64,000 nt of DNA from Sodiomyces alkalinus F11 (Eukaryota > Ascomycota > Sordariomycetes > Glomerellales > Plectosphaerellaceae). The notes beneath the pieces were generated by a model that was not told the DNA's origin, searched no databases, and saw only the letters and a program-made list of their open reading frames with translations. How positions within the stretch are numbered: the first letter of the stretch is position 1; each line of letters begins with the position of its first letter. Below are positions 22,896-33,240 of the stretch, one piece after another. The DNA is taken from NCBI RefSeq assembly GCF_003711515.1, contig NW_021167082.1, forward strand, positions 3,452,527 to 3,516,526, read 5' to 3'. The position numbers were made by a program, and so were the translations under genes.

Positions 22896-25492
22896 ATGTC
22901 GGCCCAGATTGTCCCAAACGGCAACCGTAGGCGGCCTGACCTGCATCTCATTGTACGCTCCCTTCCCACACCACCACTTTCCTTCCAGTTATCTGGCAGC
23001 TAGGCGGCCTAACAAGCGGGTTTGTAGAACGACGAGGACTCCGTGTTTGAACAGGACATCTTGCGGAACCCTGGGAGTGTTGAACCATGGTTAGCCTACA
23101 TCCAATTCAAAGTTCAGCATGGCACAACACAGGGGCAGGCCTTTGTCCTGGAGCGGGCCTGTTCGCAACTACCGAGGTCCTATAAGCTGTGGAAGATGGT
23201 ACGTCGGAATGTATCAGTTTATCCTGAAACGCGCATGCTGATGGTTGACAGTATCTTGAATATCGCATCAAGCACGTCTCACATCTAAATGCGGCGCTCT
23301 ACGCCAATGAGTACCGAAAAGCGAATGCCCTCTTCGAACGGGCGCTTATATTATTGAATAAGATGCCACGGATATGGGAGCTCTATCTTCACTTTCTGCT
23401 TCGACAACCTTTCGTCACGAGAACTCGGCGGACCTTCGACCGAGCCCTACGCGCGCTGCCTGTTACCCAGCACAGACGCATATGGGTGCTGTACCGGCCC
23501 TTCGCTGATTCCGTTGCAGGCATTACGGCTGTGAAAATATGGCGACGTTACATGCAGCTTCGTCCTGAAGATGCGGAAGATTTTATTGAGCTCCTTACGC
23601 AAGCGGGCCTGTACACTGATGCGATTAAAGCCTCGATGGGTGCTCTCAACAACACTCGCTTCATAAGCAAGCATGGCAGAGGCCAGTTCGAGCTATGGAG
23701 TGAAATGGTGAACTTGATGATTGACCATGCCGCTGATATTGGACCGAGCCACGAAACCGGCATTGACGTTGAACGTATCATTAGGAGCGGCATCTCCAGG
23801 TTCACCGACCAGAGGGGAAAACTTTGGACGGGCCTGGCGACTTACTGGATCAGACGGGGATGCTTTGAGCGAGGGAGGGATGTTTTCGAAGAGGGGCTCG
23901 TATCTGTGATGACGGTACGAGATTTTACGCTCGTTTTCGACTCGTACGTCGAGTTTGAGGAATCCGTGATATGTGGACTCATGGAGACTGCGTCGGCTCG
24001 CACGCAGAAGGGCATCATTGACGACGATGCCGATTTCGAGCTCGATATCCGCATGATGCGGTTTGAACAGCTCATGGACAGGAGACCCTTCCTCCTGAAC
24101 GATATCCTCCTGCGCCAGAACCCCAACAATGTATTGGAGTGGGAAAAACGAGCTGCGTTGTGGGGTTCAAACAAGTCGGAGGTTGTCGGGACCTACACAG
24201 CGGCCATTGCAGCGATACAGCCGAAAAAGGCTGTAGGTCCGGTCTACCAACTCTGGGCCAACTACGCCAAGTTCTATGAACGAGGCGGCGACTTGCGCGA
24301 TGCCCGAATTATCATGGAGAAAGCTGTGAAAGTTCCCTTCAAATCGGTCACTGAACTTGCGGATATGTGGATCGAATGGGCCGAGATGGAGCTACGGAAT
24401 CAGAATTTCGACGATGCTGTCCGGGTCCTTGCCAAGGCCATCCAAGCCCCCAAAAGGTCAACCGTGGACTACTTCGACGAGACACTGTCCCCACAGCTGC
24501 GCGTCCATAAGAGCTGGAAGCTCTGGAGTTTCTACGTTGACCTTGTGGAGAGCGTCTGCTCACTGGAAGAGACCAAAAAGGTGTACGAGAGGATATTCGA
24601 GTTGCGCATTGCAACTCCGCAGACAGTGGTCAACTACGCCAACCTGCTGGAGGAGCACCACTACTACGAGGAGTCCTTCAAGATCTACGAGCGGGGCCTA
24701 GATCTTTTCAGCTATCCAGTCGCCTTTGAATTATGGAACCTATACCTAACCAAAGCTGTTGATCGCAAGATCAGCATCGAAAGACTTCGAGACTTGTTTG
24801 AGCAGGCAGTGGAGGACTGTCCCCCAAAGTTCGCCAAGGTCATCTACCTGATGTACGGCAACCTCGAAGAGGAACGTGGTTTAGCAAGGCATGCTATGCG
24901 AATCTACGAGCGGGCTACTCGGGCCGTTGCGGACGAGGATCGTGCCGACATGTTCAACTTCTATATCACCAAATCTGCGTCTAATTTCGGCCTTCCTTCC
25001 ACGCGCCCCATCTATGAGAGGGCCATCTCCGCTTTGCCCGATAACGAAGCACGAGACATGTGTCTCAAATTCGCCGAGATGGAGAAACGGCTGGGAGAGA
25101 TTGACCGCGCCAGAGCGATCTATGGCCATGCATCTCAGTTTTGCGATCCTCGGACTACTCCTGATTTCTGGACGAAGTGGGAGTCATTCGAGGTTCAACA
25201 CGGCAACGAAGACACATTCAAAGAAATGCTCCGTATCAAACGCAGCGTCCAGGCACAGTATAACACGGATGTTAACTTCATCGCATCACAGGCGTTGGCC
25301 CGTAGTTCACGACGCCCAGAGGATGCTACTAAGTTTGAAGGGCAAGATAGCATGGAAGCACTGGAGCGGCAAGCAAGGGCACCAGCTGGGTTCGTTGCTG
25401 CCAGTGACGGTCCCAGCATGACCGGGACGTCGCAGGCTATCCCGTCAAACCCTGACACGATCGACATCGACGATGCTGATGTCGATGAGTGA
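22896..25492 (+). CDS. SYF1: Pre-mRNA-splicing factor SYF1 (XAB2 orthologue), HAT-repeat protein, complete, 3 exons
   Basis: Scaffold of the Prp19/NineTeen complex that stabilises the activated spliceosome in the nucleus. My model joins 22896-22952, 23028-23198 and 23252-25492, all phase 0, to 822 aa plus stop. Introns are 75 bp (GTACGC...GTAG, branch CCTAACA) and 53 bp (GTACGT...ACAG). The start was chosen because it yields PDLHLINDEDSVFEQDILR, the family N-terminus; an in-frame TAG just before exon 2 rules out read-through. Nearly the whole protein is arrayed half-a-TPR (HAT) helices: EPWLAYIQF, YKLWKMYLEYR, PRIWELYLHFL, RRIWVLYRPF, LWSFYVDLVE, AFELWNLYL, FWTKWESFEVQHGNEDTF. The C-terminus is low-complexity and acidic (DIDDADVDE). 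Length is close to other filamentous fungal SYF1 proteins. It shows no RIP. Confidence 0.95.
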
Positions 25493-25590
25493 GAAGCAAT
25501 GGTTTACTATTCAGTGATTGCGTGTATCTTAGTCGCAGATATCTTAACACAGTCAATATAATCTCGCAGGACACAGAAAGGGCCATGTCG

Positions 25591-25801
25591 AGTCTTTATC
25601 AGATACAGCGTAACCGGAACGGTCAAATTAGGGTCAAAATTAGAGGGTAAATTGATTTAGACAATTGTGTGTAATTGTGACTATACAGGACCGTCAGGGA
25701 ACTGCTGCCACTGTAATATCTGTGAAGATTCTGCAGGCGTCTACCCGGATTAGCGAGATAATCGGTTAAATCCGGCCCGTTCTATAACGTAAAAACTACG
25801 G
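25591..25801 (+). repeat. Short dispersed repeat R1, copy 2 (edge of gene island 2)
   Basis: Same-orientation partner of 4357-4604, starting about 100 bp after the SYF1 stop. It carries TATCAGATACAGCGTAACCG, GGAACTGCTGCCACTG and TGTGAAGATTCTGCAGGCG. It marks the change from unique to RIPed DNA. Nature unknown (MITE, solo LTR or old tRNA/5S-type SINE). Confidence 0.75.
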
Positions 25802-26272
25802 TCTATTTAATATACCCTCTAATTATACTAAAATATTAGTTATATAATTGAGGCTATTTGGAACTAACCGATATAACCTCTCTAGTATAACCGCCTATAT
25901 ATTCGTCTTCTAGTTCCTCTAAATAATCCGTTAAGATCTTTACTATCTTCTTTTACTATAAGCGGTCCCTTATATCTATTACTCCTACCTAGGCTCTAAA
26001 CGTTATAAACTTCTCGACTAATAACACCTTCGTTAATCTGTCTACTAATATTTTAGCGCTTACGATATATATAATACAGATTTTTCCACGCGCTTTTACT
26101 TCCCGGAACTAGTATTAATAGATATCTATACACCGTAAACGCGTTATTAGTATACTAATATCTTAGTTAATAAGGCGTATCGTATAATTATTATCGTATA
26201 GGATCTATAATTCCAGATTATTAAATTCGACGCTTATTCTGATTAATAGCCGTTATATAAATCTACCCCCTA
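25802..26272. other. Unclassified RIPed DNA
   Basis: AT-rich, RIPed, with no recognisable protein. LINE-A begins in it at about 26273. Possibly a fragment of an LTR retrotransposon. Confidence 0.45.
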
Positions 26273-27600
26273 AAAACAATACGCCTATCGACCACGGGCG
26301 TATAATAGAAGTAAAACTGATAAAACTACTAAGATAGCGATTATAACTATCGCCTTCCCCCCGGGATACTATTATAGAGGTACCGTAACGCCGGCACTAC
26401 GGTATAACTAGAAGAGTCGATAGACGGCGTTATCCTGACTAACCTCGTAAAACTTTCGACGGACCTATTTTTCGTAAAATAGGCGTTCTCCCCGCCCTCC
26501 CTCTAAAGTGGCAGAATACTACGCGGAACCGATACAGGATGAAAGGGGACCGCTACGACCCCTAGATTTAAGGATAGCTAAAGTCAAGGTAATAATTTAG
26601 AACCTACTAGCTAATAGGAATATAATCGAATAGGGTATTAAGCTAGTAAAGGAACTAATCACGAACTATAATGCCACTACTATATTACCGCTAATATACC
26701 TATATACTACTATCGACTATATTATCCGAGAGGAACTCCGAAAAGAAACTAGCGGAACTAAGGAGACCTAGACTACTATTATAGCCTAAGCTCCCGTGAT
26801 AGTACTGCTATAGGACCCGGCCCCCCCTAAAATAATTCCCCGTTAAATACTATTAGGAATTAAGTATCCGCTATAAAGGCCTCCCCGAGGACTAGCCTCT
26901 TAAAGCCAGGACCCTAAAAGAAATTATCTAAGCTATAAACGCCACGACTACCCGATACGATACCATAACAGTATAGAAGCTACCTAGCGGCGATATCTAC
27001 CTTGCCCTTATAAAAGGGTATAGTAATAGGCTGCCTATAAGGAGTAGTATATTAAGAAGGCTTTTAGTAAAGGAGCTATACTAGCCGCGAGAACTTATCC
27101 TGCGCTTACTAAGGCTATCCCCCGGGAGGTCCTTAACGCCCTATCCGAAGAAGACCTGCTAGCGTCCTTATAAAGAATAAACCCCGAGGCTAAAATTCTC
27201 TAAGTGTGGATACTATTACCCTGTTATAATATTAGTAGGGTTATACTCCTCCATATTTAATTAGCCTCCCCGGAAACGGTAGTAAGCCTTATACGGAATA
27301 CCCGCCTCTTTAAGGGGGGTAGCTATATCTATAAACTATATAACCCTAACCTTAGTCCCCTAAGGTGCTATAAATACCTATACTTTAGCTATAAGGCTAG
27401 CGGAGACCTTATAGTAGAGAGGGTATACCGCTACTACGCTAAGCCCAAGGTAGTATACCTATAGGGCCTAGGATACTATACTATTGCGGCGCCTGGACGC
27501 CGCCGCTACTATACCGTCTATACCAGAGACTATAATACCTTTAATAATTTATATCGATTATTAAAGAAAAAGGATTAGAAGGCCCGGGAGGCGTGTAAGT
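26273..27600 (+). mobile_element. LINE-A copy: 5' leader and ORF1
   Basis: The 5' end (ACGCCTATCGACCACGGGCG) matches the LINE-A start at 61661 and the reverse complement near 47130. It holds ORF1, an RNA-binding protein. At about 27360-27470 a C-x-x-C knuckle region is visible (YKYLYFSYKASGDL), with mutated cysteines and histidines. Homology to LINE-A breaks off at 27600, just before the endonuclease. Confidence 0.75.
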
Positions 27601-28365
27601 ACTAAGGCACTAGATCACGCAGTAAGGGCCTTAGAAGACTATGGGAGTAGCCTAGCCTCCAGGCTATAGAACTATAACACGCCACTTTTGGAGCCGCTAA
27701 AGGGAAAGCCTCCGGACCTGACAGGATCGGTTTACAACCGATCTAATAGGCCTATAAGGTTATTCCTGTGTCCTTTTTACAGGCCTAATTAGCTTTCTTT
27801 TCCGTAGGGCACCACTCTACCTACTAGAAAGAAGTCCTTACGGTTATTCTGCTAAAGCCAGGAAAGAAGGCCTATTCTAATCCTAAGTCTTATAGAATTA
27901 TAGCCCTTATAAACTACCTAGGTAAAGTGCTCGAACGGGTTATAGCTACTAGGCTTAGCTACCTAGCTAATACCCGCGACGACCTTCTACACCCTAGTTA
28001 AAAGGGGGTAGGAAATAACGCTCTGCTATCGATACGGCCCTTCTCCTCCTTTACTATATTAAGAAATAGCGTACATCACGCTAAAATCCTGTGATTTCTA
28101 CGCTATTTTTAGATATTAAAGGAGCCTTCGATTATATCGCCCGCCCCAAGCTACTAAGGACCCTTTAAGGACTCTAACTACCCCCGAACCTAGTTAAATA
28201 GGTAGCCTCTTTTCCAGAGAATAGGCGTATCTAACTAGCCTTTAAGGGGTAGGTTTAGTAGCCTACCCCCCTGAATATAGGGGTCCTATAAGGCTCCCTG
28301 GTTTCCCCTACCTTGTTCCTGATCTATATTAGGAAGGTTATAGCGGGACCGAGTTTCTTATAAGG
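27601..28365 (+). mobile_element. LINE-B reverse transcriptase fragment joined to LINE-A
   Basis: RT domain of the LINE-B type in plus orientation. AAKGKASGPDRIGLQPI lies at about 27690; VILLKPGKKAYSNPKSYRII follows at 27840, then YLGKVLERVIATRLSYLA, the WGTQG-like step before LL, and a catalytic-fold segment ending near 28360. It lacks ORF1, endonuclease and RNase H. Its junction with LINE-A ORF1 at 27600 keeps the same strand, giving a mosaic. Confidence 0.8.
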
Positions 28366-29350
28366 AACTAAGTAGCACTATGGATTAGCACTATGTAAGA
28401 TCGGAGATACGCTTAGACTACTAAGCACTCGGCGAGACTAGATTACTATATTAGCGTAGAGAGGGAAAAGTTCTCTTTTCCTCATTAAGTTAAAGTCTTT
28501 ATAATATACGATTATTAAGTTATAATAGTATTATCCGTTATAGTATATCTGTTCCCTGGTACTATAGCCTATTCCTTAATAAATTCTTTGACTTCTATAT
28601 CTATAAGGTTACCGGGCCGAAGATATCATTAAAGCGGACTTTACGAAGTATTACCGACGCTAAGCGGGCGAATACGGGCGTATAATAGGAAAAGCCTATT
28701 TAAGGCACTGAAGAAGAGCGTGAGGACTAATAGGATAATAATAATAACGATACGGCCTTATCGTTATCCTTTAGTTTGGTATAGACGCGGATATTATCCG
28801 TGGATAGTTATCCACGGAGGCTTTATATTAAGCGGACGAGGAGAGCTAAATAGTCGGCGAGCTACGTGTCCTTTAACGGTGTAGAGGAACAGTCTATAAT
28901 ATTTACTAAGAACCTATTCGCCCTACTAGGGTATTAGGTATAATAGTAGTAAGAGTTTAACTAGTAGATATAAAGATAGAATAAGGCTATTGTATAACGG
29001 TTTATCGAATATCCAGTAACAAAGCGGAAATATAAGAAGCTACCAGTTTCTAAATATAAGACTCTAGGAGTGACCATAACCGTTACTAAGATACATAATT
29101 TGGTATCTATGGTTAAAGCTAAAAACCGTTTTAGCGTAAAGGCTCCTATACTCTAGCTAGTTAAATAGGCTTTTACTAAGCTAGAATACTCTTACTAAAT
29201 ATTATAGCAGAGCTATAAGCAGAAACTCTTATCGCCTATATAGGATAACTTTAAGGCGTTTATTTAGCGAGAATACGTATCCGGCGATTTATAGTATTTC
29301 TACTACTAGGAGGAGCTTTATAAGTTATGTATTATCGGCGAGATAACGCT
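28366..29350. other. Unclassified RIPed DNA, perhaps the left end of Gypsy G1
   Basis: Nothing recognisable when read in six frames through stops. By position it could hold the 5' LTR of G1, whose gag-protease starts about 29700. No second LTR is available in the window to confirm this. Confidence 0.4.
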
Positions 29351-29353
29351 AAT

Positions 29354-29427
29354 AAGGGGGGATAGCGTAGGTAGTAGACACGCCTAGTGGCCGCGAAAGG
29401 CCGTGGGTTCGAATCCTACTCCTCTTA
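29354..29427 (+). tRNA. tRNA-like sequence with canonical B box (probably degenerate or SINE-like)
   Basis: The T arm is convincing: stem GTGGG/CCTAC with loop TTCGAAT, giving a perfect B box GGTTCGAATCC. The flanks AAGGGGG and TCCTCTT can pair as an acceptor stem with wobbles, and GCGT/ACGC can form a D stem. A T-run at 29441-29446 could terminate Pol III. The part that should be the anticodon arm is about four bases short and folds as GGCC/GGCC instead, so no anticodon can be read. I favour a decayed tRNA or a tRNA-derived element over a working gene. Confidence 0.3.
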
Positions 29428-29699
29428 ATCGTGCGCGAAGTTTTTTCGAAAGATTCGCGCGCCACCTACCTAGAGCTCCTGCACGTTATATAGGTCCCCG
29501 CACGTTCGGGGAGACATTTATTAGCTTACGCGCTAATAAGTGGAACCACACTGCCTCTAGTACGTACCCTCCTTTAGGGAGGAGGGTATATACCCTACTA
29601 CGCGTAATTAACCGCACCTATATATATATACTACCTACGATTAAACTCTAGAGCCTAGGGAACTCCGGAGAGCACGTACCACTACTAAGGATAAGTCCC
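29428..29699. other. Leader-like sequence after the tRNA-like element
   Basis: A GC-rich inverted repeat (GCGCGAA...TTCGCGCGC at 29433-29463) follows the tRNA-like sequence. An 82-codon open frame (29403-29651) runs through both but overlaps the tRNA-like T arm and has no recognisable family. The region retains more CpA/TpG than typical RIPed DNA. Confidence 0.4.
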
Positions 29700-30910
29700 G
29701 GACTAATAATTCTGCTTCGTATATTCTTTTCCTTGTTATATATATGGTATATAAATAACTAGATACTCGTTATAGGCTTAGTCTCCTTAATAGACTTGTG
29801 CTATGGCTTTAGGGCTGTATATACGTATTAAAAAAAGAATTAAAACCCGCCGATAAAGTTATTCGAATAGTAGGATAACTATTACTGCGTATTAGAATAA
29901 GAGATATATAGTAGCGAAAAGCGTATATATAGTTAATTTAGATAACTGCATATACGGTTCTATAATAAGCTTCGCGAGTATCGGGTTAAGCTCAAGGAAG
30001 CTTATATAGTACGTAGGAGACGTAATTACTTTAGAAGATATACTCCCCGAATGATAGGTCCGATAGCTAGAAAAGATCTTACTCCTACTACTAGAAGGAT
30101 AACGGTTTATCGTAAACGGGATAGTATATATCTACTAAATAATCGGAAAGCACCTTAGAGGGATAATAATAAGCGATAAAATCTTTATCGTTAATAACTC
30201 CGCTTAGCACCTAGAAGACGTCTAGGTTAGATAAACTCTTCAATAAGGAGTACTTTAACTATAGTAAAAAGAGATACCGGTTTAAGGACTGTTATAATAA
30301 GGACTATAAGGATAATAGTAAGGACTTAGCGAAGAAGAGCATTAATATAAGTAATACCTAAGTTAAGGGGATTTAGTCCTGAATAACTATATACGGATTA
30401 CGGAGATCCTTAATAGCCTGGGAAATAGATTAACGTAGTATAGGAGGTTAGTATTATATCCGTAAAAGCCCTACAATAGGTCTTAATCGGTAAAGTCGCG
30501 CGACGCGTGGTATATATTATCCGAGAAGGGCGTAAGGTTAAGCTAAGCGTTAACCTTAATACGGGTATATAAGTCGATAATATTATCCCGGCGTTAGTAG
30601 AACGGTTAAAGCTATAGCCGCTAGGCGGAATCTAGGCCCTAGCTTTAAAAGGTTTTAATAGCCGAGCGGCGAGTAGTCGCGGAGTATATAGCTTAGCCTT
30701 TTATTTAGTAGACTTTAAGGGGAGGCCCTAACTCTTAAAAAGAGTATGTATTTATATAGACTGCCTAAAGGTGTTAAATTATTTACTATTATCGAATAAT
30801 AGTATAAGTTAGAAGAGTATCCTAATTAATATAGCTAGCCGAATATTCGGCTTCAAGCCGCTTTTTATTGCAGAACCTAAGGCCTAAGCCCGGGAGGTAG
30901 TAAAGTTATA
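29700..30910 (+). mobile_element. Gypsy G1, piece 1: gag end and aspartic protease
   Basis: Read through stops the end of gag is followed by a retropepsin-like domain. It starts near 30490 (VARRVVYIIREGRKVKLSVNLNTGI) and has the mutated catalytic triad NTG where DTG is expected, then SILINIASRIFGF. The frame ends AREVVKL at 30907. It resumes in frame on the far side of G2 at 39852, so this is the 5' portion of the broken element. Confidence 0.7.
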
Positions 30911-31474
30911 AACGACTGGTTATAGGTCGTGGTACTAAGTAAGGTTATAATAATGGATTATCTAGAACTAAGGAAGGAAGAAGGAAAAATGAGAAAAGTC
31001 TATAGCGCTAGGCTAGCTATAAGGTAGCGATGACCTAGCGATATAGCTCTATTAACTAAGCGCTGTAACCGCGCAGATGCGGCTTTGGTGTGATGTCGGC
31101 AGCCGGTCGTATAACCCCCTTTTCAAGGCTGCGGGATCTACCTCCTATATATATATTAAGGACAGACTCTGGATATCCCTATCGAGGGACCATCATTCAA
31201 TTATCATCCTCTTTTATAATTACTTATTCCACGTTTAAGGTATCTTTCTAGTTCAATTTACGTTGCCCTGATCAGAATAGTGACTACCGATCTACTTCTT
31301 CGCTAAAGGTTATAGCGGTGTTGTTCATGTTTTGGTTATGCATCGTGGTTTTGCTGGACTGACCTCTTTGTCTGATCTTTGTTTTGACGATCTAGTACCA
31401 CCACGTCTTTATCCAGTTATAGCGCGTAGTTAGGAAGATCCGGACTATAGCCGGATCCTTATATCAGGGTTAAC
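30911..31474 (-). repeat. LTR of G2 (left copy, carries a 366-bp insert)
   Basis: Matches 39644-39846 on both sides of the segment 31060-31425. Without that segment it is about 198 bp, as expected from the 203-bp right LTR. Shared blocks are GGTCGTGGTACTAAGTAAGG, CTATAGCGCTAG(G/A)CTAGCTATA and AGATCCGGA(C/G)TATAGCCGGATCC. Confidence 0.8.
31060..31425. mobile_element. UnRIPed 366-bp insert with short inverted ends in the G2 LTR
   Basis: Absent from the other LTR, where ACTAAACGTGTAGTTAG is the empty site. Its ends GCGCTGTAAC and GTTATAGCGC are inverted with one mismatch. It is full of CpA and TpG, so it was never RIPed. It contains a TATATATATATTAAGG box and no long open frame. Likely a short non-autonomous TIR element or another recent insertion; it is shorter than the roughly 400 bp usually needed for RIP. 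Confidence 0.65.
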
Positions 31475-33240
31475 CCGTAGCACTATCCCCTCCCCTCTCC
31501 CTCCGGGGGTTATATAACCGCGCGTCCCTATTATAATTTAGCTCTCTTTTACGTCGCGGTGATAAAGCAATAATCGTATCCCTTTATCTTATCTTACCCT
31601 TACCTTAATATTAAAGAAATCTTAAATCGCTTACTAACTATTATATATATACCCGAAATAGTAATATAGGCCTCCCTCGCGTAGATCCTATCTATAGATA
31701 TATCGGCCCTGTTTTTTATAGGCTTCCTTTTCCCCCATTTCTCTCCCTACCTTTAATAATAATAAGAATAGTAATAATAGTTCCGTATATATTTATTCTT
31801 CCTTATAGCGATAAATCTTCTAACTCTCCCGTTCTTAAATAATATCTAGTAATACTCGGCTAATTTAAGAGCTCCCTATCTAAGGTAAGCCGTCTCTCGC
31901 TCGCGATCTTCTTATAAAATACCCTCCGCTAACTTATATCGTTTCGTAGACGACGCTAGTCCACAGCGATAATAAGGGTAATAATAGTAATAAGCGTACC
32001 GCCGATAACGATATAGGTATAATACTCTTATACCTTAAGGCAATACTAACCTTATAATAGTTCGGGTTATTATTACCGCCTAAAAAGGAGAAGTCGGCGG
32101 GTAATCGGCCTCTTAGATACCCTCTTAGTAGCGTTTATACTGAGCTATACCTCTTTTACACGCGTGATATCGCTAATAGAAAGTATAAGCGCCTTTATCG
32201 TAGCTAGACTAATTAGGGGAAGAAATACTATATATACTCTACGAAGATATACCGGTATACTTCTCTCCTAGTCTACCTTAAAGGCTACGCGTAAAGGTTA
32301 TTTAAGACGGCTACCCTTATTAGCGATGATGATAAGAACGCCCCTATAAGACCTCCTCCCTCTTTAAGGTTATAACCGTATCGCTAATACTCTTTCTAGG
32401 AGTAAGAACCGTATCTCAACGCTTACGTGGCGTTCTAGGGTACCCTTATAGCTAAGGAAGCGATATTAGCGATATTATCTATAACTATATATCCCGCGGA
32501 GGCTCCTAATATAATAATCGCGCTAGCCCTTTCTCTTCCTTAGGAGGTATAAGAAAAAGTAATACTATAATTAGCCTTATTACCTCTTCCTAAGGGTATT
32601 AATAAAGTAACTAAACTAGCTTTACTTCTTTTAGTAACGGAGGTTATTAACGGGGTAGTTATACTAATATTTTCTCCTCCTTTAAAAGTTATAGAAGAGA
32701 TAGCGTCGGGATTAAACTTATCGCCTCCGGAGGAGGTTATTATAGGGGTATAATAGCTAGCTTTATCTCCTCCTTATAAGGGTATAGTAAGGTAGCGGTT
32801 TTAGGCCTAATCCCTCCTAATATCGTAGCGGAAAAGAACGCCTATCCTATTACTCCCGCTCCTTTATTAGAGTTAATAGTATTAGATAAAGACTTTAGGC
32901 GCTTTAGTCTTATAAAGCTAAGGGGGTATACTCGGTTAATTAGGGAGATACTTATACTTAGTTATACTAATATTATAATCGCCGAATTCTAATAATTCGC
33001 GGAGTATAGGCGGGCTTTTACGCTTACGGGTACGATTATCGCTAGCGTAGTCGTGATTCCCGATAACGGCGATAATATAGATAATAATAAGGAGGTTAAG
33101 GAGATAGACTCCGACTTATAAAAGAAGGAGGCGGCGATAAAGATAAGGCTTTTACAGAAGTCGATAATTCTAAGGATAGTAATCACGAAGCGGGGGATAT
33201 TAATCTAGGATTATATTAAGCGTGGCTAAGGCGCGGGGCC
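31475..33240. other. Unclassified RIPed DNA inside G2, between LTR and integrase
   Basis: About 1.8 kb lies between the G2 LTR and its integrase, more than a normal 3' end. On the plus strand the right half reads as protein-like, acidic sequence through stops (for example APLLELIVLDKDFRRFSLIKLRGYT near 32860). It resembles no family I know. An extra ORF, a captured segment or another element are all possible. Confidence 0.45.

Noticed and set aside
23447..25467. Minus-strand and alternative-frame ORFs inside SYF1
   Set aside because: Shadow frames of a conserved 747-codon exon.
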